Shown here in pieces: positions 12,561 to 22,990 of a DNA stretch of 64,000 nt. Location of the stretch: positions 81,837,721-81,901,720 of the forward strand of contig NC_134643.1 of assembly GCF_030463565.1 (NCBI RefSeq). The letters are read 5' to 3'. Under the pieces are notes generated by a model. It had not been told where the DNA came from. It was given only the letters and a program-made list of their open reading frames with translations, and ran no database searches. Position 1 is the first letter of the stretch, and the number at the start of each line of letters is the position of its first letter. The DNA is from Pelecanus crispus. Its lineage: Eukaryota; Chordata; Aves; Pelecaniformes; Pelecanidae. The translations under genes and the position numbers were made by a program.

Positions 12561-15292
12561 TCGTCTTCCCTTTCTCTACCACTGGATGTGCTGGGTTTTT
12601 TTCCCCATTTTCCCCCCCTCTCCCTATCACTCTATTCCCATTCTCATTTCTTTAGTGACTGTCCTAAAGTGAAAGTAGAAGCCGGTAATATCCCAGAGCA
12701 GTATCTGGAACAGTCCTTTCTCTTGAGGGAAAAATAGAATCCCTAAAATGGGACGCAGACTGTGAGCTGCATAGATGCATTTAGCAATGCAAGGTTAGAG
12801 GAACCGTCATGTTGGACCTACAATGCGACACTTCCAGGTTTTTTCCTCCTCAACCCTTTCCCTTTCTTCTTTCCCTTCCTCCTCTCCTTCCTCTTCCCCT
12901 TTTCTTTCCTCATCTCCTTCGCCTTCCCCAGTAAGGACAATTCTGAACTATGAGTACATGTAAGCCATGGGTTTGGAGTTGGTCTAATTTCTGATGCTCA
13001 TACATTTGTTAAGGAGGGGTTTGGGGGTTTATATGTTCCTTTTTTCCCTTCTGTTGTCTCAACACCACCACCAAAAACCAATTTAGCATGATGGAATTAA
13101 GTGCCTTATTTAAGTTTTTTTATATTGGTTGCTTCCTGCAGCTAATGGCAAAGCAGCAGAGTGCCACAAACCTTTTTTTTTTTTTTAAATTAAAAGGTTA
13201 CAAATGTGAATCCTAACCAAAATGAAGTTAAAATCTTACAATAAAAATAGTAATGAAAACAAGGTGACAAGTCAGCTGAGCTTTGTTTCTTTCCATAACT
13301 TGCTGGGGCAGGGAAATCTTTTTTGACTAATCAGTCACTTCCAACTTTTTTATTAACCCCACTATAAGTGTGTCAGTCCTAACACCACCGATATCCAGAA
13401 GGCAAATGGTATCCTTTATACCTGAGTAGTGAAATGAGATGCATGTGAGGTGAGATGTCTGTTCGAAATAGAGGTGCTCAGAAGCTTAAAGCCAGACTTT
13501 TACTAAAGGCGAGCCAGTATCCTCCTATGGATTTTCATGGGAGTGGGATGGTTTACACCAGATGAAGATCTGGTGCTTCATACATATATATATGACTTAT
13601 TTCACCCTCATACTTAGGCAAAAAAAGTTTCAGGGTCAGATGGATCATAATGTGACAACATGTAGTTTTCTGGAGTTTGAAGGAAGCAGTGAGTAACCAG
13701 AGCTCTGCTCAGTAAAGACAGGTGATCTGCAATTAAAACGCAGCCTGGCAATCTCCCTGCCTCTGAGCCCTGCCTCCCAGCACCTGTGAAGAAACAGGAC
13801 ACACAGGTCCCTTCATACCCCATGGCTGTACCTGCACACCCCTGCAGAATAAGGCTGTGCTAGAAAGCTACCTCCTACAGAACAGCTGCCCTGTTGTTGT
13901 GAATTACAAGGGATGGCTCGCTCTTATCCCAACGGCAGAAGTTAAAAATACATGGGGAGCAAGGCACCCCATTCCCACTGACTCTCCTTTGGACTCAAGG
14001 GGTGTGTGGCATGTTTTTAACTCCCAAATGTAAGTGTCCATGCTTAGGATTTACATGTCCTGTTGGATACATATCAGCAACAGCATTACATTCAAAGTGG
14101 CAAATAGCTGAATGATATTCCAGACAGGAAGAAATCAGCTTCAGTTTGTTTCTGTCAGGCTGAAGGCATAGTGCGAGTGAATTTGGTACTTGTTAAGAGA
14201 GGGCAGTGGGGACAGAAGCCGCCTATTTCGGCTTGTCAGCAACAGAGACCCTGGTGACATGTTCTGGATATGTGCGTAATTTTGTTTGACTTTGCACGGG
14301 TCATTGAACTGAGGCATTGCAGAGACCCTGCTGTCGGTGGTCAGGGCTGCCTGCTCAGATAACTAAAACCTCACCTGGGCTCTGCAGAAGACACTTTTTC
14401 AGGAATAAAAAAAAGCACAGCAGCTAGGTCGCTGCGTTACAGCTGATCACTCCCATTTCTTCTTGTTGCTCTGGCTTCTGGGAGGCTGGGTGGCAAATGG
14501 GTCTAGTGTTAAGCAAAGATTTAAGAGCGTTCCACACTGTGGCTTGATGAGCTATAATCCATATGGAAACAGGAAGATGGCAAAATGCATGTGCGTGCTG
14601 TGGGACTGGTATATTTATTTGGACAAGAACAAGTTGCACTAGATAAGTGCCACCACACCATCCATTGTACGCAGTCAAACATGCAAGATTGTCGACTCAG
14701 GTCCCCTAAAGTGAAAGGACAGTTGAGATCATTATGATAGGTAAATATAATTTTTCCTAATGTCTGGGCTAGTTCTTGTTTGCTTTCCTACCTAGAGCAC
14801 TCAGGGCCCAAATTTGTCAAAGCTTCCTCTGAAAGTACAATTTTCATATATTAGATGCTTGCTCATTTGAGCCACAGTATAGGCTTTTCCTTTGCAGTGC
14901 TTTGATGAATCGTTGTTCTTTCCATCCCAAGAATCAGTTATTAATGCTATGGGCTTTCCTCTTTCCCTATGCTGCACCCCGACCACTGAATACTCCTTGA
15001 ATTTCCTCATCTTTTCTGTCTAAGCCACCAAATGCAGTTAAGAGCAATGTATCAGATCTCTTGTTCCAATTCTTTGATGGCCTTGATTGCCACCTGAGGT
15101 ATTTCTCACTAACCAAATTCTCTTTCTAGAAAACAGTGCTTCTCTGGCTGCTGGGTACTGCAATATTCTTCACATCACTGAGTTTTATACGGTGTTTGGT
15201 GAGAGGTTCTGTACAAATGTCAAGTACTGGTTGGTATTCATGAAAAACAGGCTGTTTCCTAAGCCATTAAAACTAAGAATATGTTCTTGCAG
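12561..15292. other. intergenic region upstream of BCL2L14 coding exons
   Basis: No coding exon recognised. It holds the pyrimidine-rich tract described separately, a T run at 13171-13185 and a short TA repeat at about 13582-13592. An untranslated BCL2L14 first exon may lie here or further left, because the first coding exon is preceded by a splice acceptor. I could not locate it. Confidence 0.4.
12836..12930. repeat. long polypyrimidine tract
   Basis: About 95 bases are almost entirely C/T on the plus strand, built from ttcc/cctt words with only a few purines. It is a low-complexity homopurine-homopyrimidine stretch. Confidence 0.85.
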
Positions 15293-15736
15293 GAACCAAG
15301 ATGTCTTCTCCAAATGATGTCAGTATGGAAGAAATATCACTGGCAGATGATGAGCGCAACAGCATAGAATACAAGATCCTAATGGCCTATGCCCAGCGGC
15401 GGTTGTCTGTCAGTAAATATGGGAAACTTCTGAAAAATGAGGCTAATGTGCAGAAATCATCATCCTTAATCAGGGGAAAAGTAAAGAATGACCATCAAAG
15501 GGATGAAGATGGACCAAGCCAAAGAATAGTTTGTCAAGGTGGCATACTGCAACGGCAGAGCAAAAAGCATGCAAAAAGAAAGTATTTCCCAGGATATTGT
15601 CCACCTTTTCCCTGTGGCAGACCACAGCTGCAAGGGCCCCCACCGCTGCCATCATCTGAAGGTGGCACAGCACGTTTTGTCATTTCTGAGGCACAATCTG
15701 AGAGCCTTCAAGAAGGGAATTCTCAGCATCAGACAA
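15293..15736 (+). CDS. BCL2L14: BCL2L14 first coding exon
   Basis: Acceptor ends at 15292. The ATG at 15301 has a purine at -3. It codes residues 1-145 plus one base of Ser146, and the donor is gtatgt at 15737. The start EEISLADDERNSIEYKIL matches the Bcl-G N-terminus. The rest is basic and low in conserved motifs, which is usual for the poorly conserved region of this protein. Confidence 0.93.
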
Positions 15737-17156
15737 GTATGTCTTAGTTCTTTCCTTTTGCTGTTTGTCTTTAAATCTCTCTCTAAATAGCTTAAATGGC
15801 TGGTGGCCTGTGGAAAGGCAGGAGGAGGAAGGTGGCTTGTTTCACTTTTTGGTCACCTCTATTGATTTCCAATTAGGAAGGCAGATTGCCAGATCTTCAG
15901 TAGTGCTTGCACAAACAAGATTCATGCTTGTGACTGGCTTTTCTGTTTTCCATCATATGGTGGTAAGCATCGTATAATTGCACAGGTTGGGTTTTTTCCG
16001 AGCATTGTTTTTTTTCTTTTTCATACCTGGTTAGAAAGAAAACATAGAACACTGGTCAGACTGAAAACTTCCCCACTAAAATCAAGGAAGAGAAGTTGTT
16101 TGAAGGCCCATTCAAGGAGCTTTATCATGTGATAAATATTCCACACTAAAGACAGAAGTGCTAGATTCTGCTTCAAACTCTGGTGCCAAGCAGTTGGCAG
16201 TGACCAATCTCAAGCACAGAGCAGTCTGTGTCTCTGGGCCACTTCTCATAACCCCACCATGTATCTTAAAGACTGGAAACAGTCTTCCAGAGCTATCTAG
16301 GTCTCCTTTACACGTTGCTATTCTATTAAGGCTGAACCTGCCCTCCCATGTGTTGGAAGAGGCTATAATCCATCCCACATCCAGGGATCCCATCCACATA
16401 AACATCTTGTACCCCAGCCCCCAAAGCCAGCCCCACATCAAGTGCTGCACTGCAGGCAATGAGATTTTACCTTTTCTGCTCTGGATAATAACTAATACCT
16501 TAACTTCTCATACAAGACTGAGAGAGGAGGATGAGGTATCCCCATTAAGTTGCCATACACAGTATATGATAGGTTGCCATATTATTTTCATATATATAAG
16601 GTAGGGGGTTGTTTGTTGAATTTATCCCAGCTTGATACTGTTGGTGTCCCAGTGATTGCTCTCCCCTTTCACTGCATTTCAAGGTGTTTCTAAAAATTGT
16701 CCATCTTACTTCTCCAGCCTAATGCCCCATCCCTGATCAGTTTAACTGTCCTGGGCCAGCTCCTACCTACCAAGGCCATAACTCTCCCTGCTGCCAAATC
16801 CATCTCTGTCTTTCAAGAAAGAGTCCTTGCCTCAGCCCCGTGCCTTTTGCTAGGGGGAAATAAGTATAACTTTCCATTGTTTGGTTGCCAGGGACATATG
16901 TCTGCATCCAGGTATCCATTTTTATGTCCATTTTATTTTCACATTACCAAGGAAAGTGCTTGAGTGTTTGGGTGCAATCACTTGATGGCCCTGCCAATAC
17001 ATTGCCTTGTTCCCTGCAGCATGGGTGGCAGCATGGCCTCGATGTAAAACCTCCCTGTGCTGGGTGTTAAGCTCCCTGGGGATCCTGCTTGGCTTCAAAT
17101 CTGTGCTTTACCTCCCCTTCAGCAGATTGCCGGACCAATTCCTAAAACATCATTAC

Positions 17157-17211
<55 letters not shown>

Positions 17212-20200
17212 GTCACTTACCCTGCTAGCAGCTGCACTGCAAGCTTGGCCAGGCCATTCTGGAGAAAATGGAGGTGCTTTTGGGGATTACCTGTCTAAAT
17301 TGAAGGCCTGTTCAATTTAAAACCAGTTGCCTAATCTTAGGTTTCCAAAGTTATAAAGAGCCCAATCCCCTTCCTAGAAGTTTAGCAGCTCCCTGACAAG
17401 CTCTGCCGGCAGACAAGAGAATGGAAATGTCTTGGGGTTGATTCACCAGCCTTGAAATGCAGTTGTTATTGGCTGCATTAATGCCTGCTGCCCTGACAAT
17501 AAACTCTGCTCATGAATTTTACATGTTATGTGTCAGGCCACTGCTGAGCTTGTCTCAGTGTCTGCTGGTCACGCAGGAGCTACCACTTGGCAGTGGTGGT
17601 GGGGAGATCGAGTTCTGCATCCCAGGCTCTGTGAAGCGAATTGTAAGGAAGAGCACCTCTCAGATGAAACAAACCTTACAACAGCTCCTCCCGCTCTCTT
17701 TGCTATAGCAGGATCCCCACAGGAGTCCCCTCACCAGGTGATGCCTTCAGCCAGTGAGGGTCCTGAACAGGGTGATTACACAAGGTGGATAAAGCCAGTC
17801 TGGTTGCTGAGTTCTCCCAATATTCACGTCTGCTTAATACAAGTGTCAAGGACATGAGAAGCTTTTGTCCTAGAGGTGCCTCTGAAGTGAAGTCTGCTTC
17901 TCCTTTGCTCTTTTGCTAATCGCCTGTGAGAACAAGTCAAGAGCATTCAAATACACCCTCTTTTCTGAATCTGGACGTATACATGAGCTAATCGTGGGCA
18001 ATACCACTCTCACAGTAAGGTCTAAGATTCACAGTCCTATAGAGCAGTACTGTCATGTTTCTTAATACATGGTGTGCTTTGGGGTTGCGAGGATGTACAC
18101 TAGTGAGCAACACTCACACTTGCTTCTGTATAGCCTCTGTATAGTTAGCTGCTGCTCAAATACTAGAGAGGGCTTGTACTGTGTTACTTGTCTCTCTAAA
18201 TTATTACCAGCTGATCTCAAGCAATAGCAAAGGCCCAGCAGGTGTAAATGTATCCCTTGGTATCCTCTGGGCACTTCCATCTCAGGGGTTATGTAAATGA
18301 GTAAATCACTGAATTATTTCCTGGAAAGATTAATCGCGTTCTTTATTTCCCACCCTCCTTCCCAATCAGGTGAAACAGCAGATGTCAACCACATTGCAGA
18401 CAAACTTGCCAAGCTTGTTACTTCGAAATCCCAGGAATCTCCTTCAGATGTGTCATTCAAGGAAATGCCTCATGCCTTGTGCTGGGAACAAGACAATAGT
18501 GATTCTACTGATGGAAGTGAAGGCAAGGAACATGGTAAGGGTGAAGAATTTGTTGCTTACAGGCAGTATGTCAGGTTGGGATTGCACACTGAGGCATTTT
18601 CTCTAGACATGATGACTCAGGACTTCAGTGGTAAGATGCTGTGAAGAAGGCAGTTTGCTTTGATGGTTCTTGCTCTGTTGCCCACATTTCAGGGACTGCT
18701 CTTGCAGTCCTCTAACAAGTCCTGCCTGCTACTGCAATTAAAGGGAGCATCCTTAAAAATCCAAGGAGGTATGACATGAGAAAAGAAGGATGAAAGTAAA
18801 GTGACTTAAGGTGACGGAGCAGTGGTAGGAGTAGCAGGGCTGGGGGCAGAGTGATACACAGGGGCTCTAAGGCCAAAGACCAGTCCTTGGGGCAATAATG
18901 TCTTGGTCAATCCCTCATTGGTGACAGAACAACACTGTTCAACAATCTCTGTTATAAATCTGAACTGCTTGTCTTCCATGACGTCTGCAGAGATTTAGTT
19001 TTAATGCAAGCTTTCTAGGGATTTTTGGTTGCAAGAGGGATCCTGCCATACTTGCATTTTCTTCAATCCAGCAAACCTAGAGTTTGTCCTAATGAGTTGC
19101 AGGTGTACTTGGTAATGATGAGGGGATTTTATTTTTTTTTTTTTTCCCCTAATTTTAAGTCCTTTTACGTGGGCTTCTGCTAGCTGCTCTTTTGTTCTGG
19201 CTTGTTATCAGACATACCTCAAAGCCCAAAGGGCTGGCAGTGGGATATTAAAGCCCTTGCTCTTTCCCAGATTCTTAACTAGAGCAAAACATTGGGCAGA
19301 TGGAGAAATAGCATTGCTTATTCTACGCAGACTAGAACAGTGAGCTTCAGCTTAAAGCCTGGATACACAACTCGCTGTGAATTTGCCACAAATGAGCAGC
19401 TGTTTTCATGATTAAGTGATACAAGGGCTTTCGCCGAAGTTTACTATCTGGTTCCAATATTTGTTACTCTTTTCTTTAACAGACGAAGATAAGATAATAC
19501 ATACAATAGTTTCTCTGTTAAGACAATCAGGGGACCAACTAGAAGAACAGGTAACTCCTTCTGTTTTCAGGAGCTACACAGGCTAGAGTGTGAGAGAGAG
19601 ATTACACTTCTCTTGGGAGTGAATGTTTTGTAACCTAGTGTGCTCCGTCTCTATCCTGAACTCCCCTTTCTGCATCTAGGGCTTTCTGAAACCTTCGTCA
19701 TTCATCCTGAAATCTTTCTTGAGACCAGAGGACTAGCAGAGATCTCTGTTGGGATGTGGGAGAAAGGCAACAAAAATGTTGTGCATTTCAAAGAGGAGTC
19801 ACTTGCCTCATTCCCGTTGAGTTTCATGGGAAGTTGAGCACTCGACTGACTCTGAGAAACTCTTGTGTTTGCATTAGATTTGTCATACAAGTTGTTCCCA
19901 GTGGAGGGAGAGAAACTCTACAGCTTTCAGAGTTGCTGTAGGGAAATAAATCTTCTGAGTGCATTTTGACAGCCCTGCTGAAAAGCTATAGAAGAACCCC
20001 CGCACAAGTCCACTAGTTGAAGTGGGTGCTTTCTCTTAAAAATATAGGTACTTGTTTCCTTTGCTCCCTTCTTTAGCTGGCCCCTACCTATAAAGATATA
20101 CTCCCACATGAAGGACATGCTCAGCTCCTGCAGCAGAGAGGTACCCAGATACAGGAAAAAGCATCACAAAGACCGTGACTGAGCAAAAAGAGTTTAGCAT

Positions 20201-22990
20201 GGCAGCTGTGCCAGCACTTCTCATAACCTTGCCTTTACTGTCATCTTCCAGTGCTCCTGTATTTCCATGGCTCCTCACCTGCAGATCTCAATATCAGTGT
20301 CACACTTGTTTTGCTTTCTCTCTCTCTGCTTCTCTCATTCAAATGCAAAAAACCTGAAGTTTTTTTTCTGAGAAAAAAAAACACAGGGCCATCTCCAGAG
20401 CCTGAATGAGCAGCTTTGCAGCAAGGTGTGGGGTTTGTGTGTCATCTCTTGCATTCAGCACCACACTTAGACTGTACTGCATGTATTACCTAGAGATGTT
20501 CTCCTTTCCCAGTGAGACGGGGAAAGCAATTCCAACAAAAGTGGCTCAATTTAACCAATCCTTATGCTTATTTTCAGATCCAAAAGGACAGGGTTTTGTA
20601 TCAGCGCTTTAAAGACATGCTGTCCTACAGCTTCTTTAAGAGGATCACTGATATGTTCCTGGAGGATGTCTCGGCAGATTCAAAAAGTGAGCCAGGAGGC
20701 CAAGTACAATGCACGAAGGTTGCCTTTACAATGGAAGTTGCCACCAGACTTACTGCTGTGGACAACCATCCTATGAACTTGGTCTTGGGCTTCGGATTAA
20801 AGTACCTCAGAGAACACTTCAAGCCATGGATTCAGGACCATGGTGGCTGGGTATGCGTTTTGCCTTCCTTGGCTTGTCCATAACCTAAGACACCTTGAAG
20901 CAGCCCACTTTCACAGAACATGGGCCAGATGCAAACCAAACCAAACTGCGTATTCTTTAACACAGCGTGTACTCCAGCTGTGGAATTACTTGCTACAAGA
21001 CATCTTTTATGCTGCAAGTTTTTTATTTACATAGGTCCAAGACTCAATAGGAGACATCCATGGAGTGCTGTTAAGTATAAAACAACATTCCTGGCACAGA
21101 CAGTCTCTCCACCACAAACAGCTGAAGGCTGGGAGAAACACCAGGAAACTTCACGCTTGCCCTAATCCTATACTTCTCCCTAGAAGTGTGCTGTTGGCAG
21201 GTTCTGGGGACAGCATAGTAGTTCAGCAGTTCATACAGCCCGTCCTTATGGTGTGGTATGCTTCCACTTTTCTTGTATACAAAGGCATCTGTTTACCTTC
21301 ATATCCCTCTTTCAAAGTGAGCTGCGCAAGGTGCTCTTTTGCCAGCTGTGGTGCTGAGCTGCTGCCCTTGGTAGCTCATTTACCTGGATGTGCCGGGAGG
21401 CACTTGCATCAGAGATCCTAGTCCTTTTGTGCTTCATGAAATGAATGGAAACATTCAGCAGCTGTACAGCCTGTGTCTGTTGGAATAGATAGAATGTGAG
21501 GTCAGGAAACCCGACTGCAAACCTACTGACTGACCTCAGCAAAGTTGAAATTCAGCTGAGGGTCTGAATTGCTTTTATAAGTTTTCTTTCTGTGTTACAG
21601 GAGAAGGCTTTGGCTTCACTGGATGAGGAAGAAGTAGAGTAATCATGACTGGATTCATTCTTCAGGGTGCAGGAGCCTTCGGTTAAGGAACATGCAGGAT
21701 CTTACCACAATCCGATGCCAGAATGATTAGTGGTTATGTGTTTTTATTTCTTCCATGGAAGGTTGGAGTGCTGCATGGCTAACTCTGATGGGTACAATTG
21801 CACTTTCTTAAAGTTGGTATTGATGTAGAAGTGTCCTTCAGTGAACAGGAAGGCATCTTCAACCTCCCCTGGAGCATTCAGCCCCATGGATAGTGATTTT
21901 AGGTACCTTTCTGAGTAGACATGCTTGCCACTATTCCTAAGGATGGATGTTAAAGTGCAAACTGGAGAAAAATATCAAAGTATGCAGTCAAGAACTACTG
22001 GACTGTGATCAACCATCAACCGAGAGAGACAAGTGCTGCCAGCTTTGTGTGGTTCATAGCAGTACCATCTGTTATCAATTCCACAGTCCCTTATTAGAAG
22101 ACATACCTACACACTCCTACCAGTTCCCTCTTTCCCCCCAGCTCCTTCTCTGATTAGATTCTCCAAAGTGTTGATGCAATTTTATATTTCTGAAAGGGAC
22201 CGGGTAAGGTTAATGAGGGCTTTTTACTCCAGTGCCTTCCCCATTCCCCCAAGAAAATAGACTTTATCTACCTACAGATGCTTTTAATTTGAACTCTTCT
22301 GTTTTAAACCCCTTCAAAACATAGCACAATAGATGCTGACTTTTACAGCATTATTTTGTCCATTAATGTGCAAGATACAAACATTGTGAGAGCTTTGTAG
22401 TCCAAGAAATTTAAAACTTATCCTACTGTGTCCGTTTTCCTCTTTATTTAAAAGGAGCTCGATGCTATGTGTAATCTCAGGGATTTCTCCATAAACTGAA
22501 CTGGCCCTTCAGCCATTGAAAACAAATGATCTGATTAGAGTTCTTGAATCTGTATGTGTGGCAGTGGAAGGAATAACAGTGCATCACTTAGAGGCAGATG
22601 CCAGCGAAACTATTCATGATTTTGAGGCTTGGTTTGGGGCCCATTTAGTTGATGACTTCTGGATTTCTGTCCCCTGCAAATTCCCAGTGAAGAAAGAGGG
22701 AACTCTGGACATCTGCTGAAGCTGTAAAACCATGGCATCACTTCTGTGACTTTCCAATACAAATAGGTAATATTTCCTGAACAGGCTCTCTGCCTCTCAG
22801 CAAGGTACCCTTCCATTACAGGTGCTCATTCTGTGTGTACAAGTATGTTAACTACAAAGATTGCAAGAAGAAGTTATTAACAAATCATGAATTTGAATGA
22901 AAGTGATAAAAATCATTTTAACCGGATCTGTAAAATATGCAATGCTATCAAAGATCAAGTATTTTTCTAATAAACCTTAAACTTTCAACT
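15293..22990 (+). CDS. BCL2L14: BCL2L14 (Bcl-G), five coding exons, whole CDS
   Basis: Joined coding exons are 15301-15736, 18370-18534, 19483-19550, 20578-20850 and 21601-21642. All introns are GT-AG, all phases agree, and the product is 327 residues, the length I recall for the long human form. The family is BCL2-related and in mammals is linked to apoptosis and other cytoplasmic roles. The protein starts MSSPNDVSMEEISL, like the acidic Bcl-G N-terminus. It has a BH3 segment at about 205-222 (LLRQSGDQLEE) and BH2 at about 306-318 around PWIQDHGGW. No C-terminal membrane anchor follows. The fourth exon holds the conserved VDNHPMN and GFGLKYL helices. An acceptor (ttcttgcag) eight bases before the ATG implies an upstream noncoding exon that I did not find. 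Convergent with LRP6. Confidence 0.95.
15737..18369 (+). other. BCL2L14 intron with ATT microsatellite
   Basis: A GT-AG intron. It contains the (ATT)n array at 17152-17211. Open frames at 16158-16604 and 17528-17857 lack motifs and are not called. Confidence 0.8.
17152..17211. repeat. (ATT)n microsatellite
   Basis: About 20 perfect trinucleotide copies after a short interrupted start (cattactatt). Lies inside the first BCL2L14 coding-region intron and is long and pure enough to be length-variable. Confidence 0.97.
18370..18534 (+). CDS. BCL2L14: BCL2L14 second coding exon
   Basis: Acceptor cccaatcag and donor gtaagg. It completes Ser146 and codes to residue 200, with the last base starting Asp201. 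The stretch ADVNHIADKLAKLV corresponds to the human helix upstream of BH3. The rest is acidic and serine-rich. The frame stays open past the donor to 18644 by chance. Confidence 0.92.
18535..19482 (+). other. BCL2L14 intron
   Basis: GT-AG intron with a T run at about 19133-19145. Nothing else recognised. Confidence 0.8.
19483..19550 (+). CDS. BCL2L14: BCL2L14 BH3 exon
   Basis: A 68-base exon with acceptor tctttaacag and donor gtaact. It encodes Asp201 to Gln223 and carries the BH3 core LLRQSGDQLEE, where Leu, Gly and Asp hold the positions that define BH3 helices. It is too short to show as a long open frame, and it ends on a codon boundary. Confidence 0.94.
19551..20577 (+). other. BCL2L14 intron
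   Basis: GT-AG intron, no further feature recognised. Confidence 0.8.
20578..20850 (+). CDS. BCL2L14: BCL2L14 BCL2-fold exon
   Basis: It codes residues 224-314, starting IQKDRVLYQRFKDML and ending at HGGW. It holds the core helices of the BCL2-like fold, including MEVATRLTAVDNHPMN and LGFGLKYLREHF. BH2 begins here (PWIQDHGGW). The acceptor is ttttcag and the donor is gtatgc, with both boundaries in phase 0. Confidence 0.96.
20851..21600 (+). other. BCL2L14 intron
   Basis: GT-AG intron ending in a pyrimidine-rich acceptor (ttctttctgtgttacag). No other feature recognised. Confidence 0.8.
21601..21642 (+). CDS. BCL2L14: BCL2L14 last coding exon
   Basis: Fourteen codons including the stop (TAA at 21640): EKALASLDEEEVE. 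It finishes the BH2 motif (HGGW followed by EKAL), and the acidic end resembles the human C-terminus. No hydrophobic tail follows, as expected for Bcl-G. Confidence 0.94.
   Translation, partial: EKALASLDEEEVE
21643..22990 (+). other. BCL2L14: BCL2L14 3' UTR
   Basis: Noncoding sequence from the stop codon to just past AATAAA at 22969-22974. The end is estimated at 15-20 bases after the signal. Confidence 0.8.
22969..22974 (+). terminator. BCL2L14: BCL2L14 poly(A) signal
   Basis: Canonical AATAAA, 1.3 kb after the stop codon, the first good plus-strand signal downstream of it. Confidence 0.75.
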
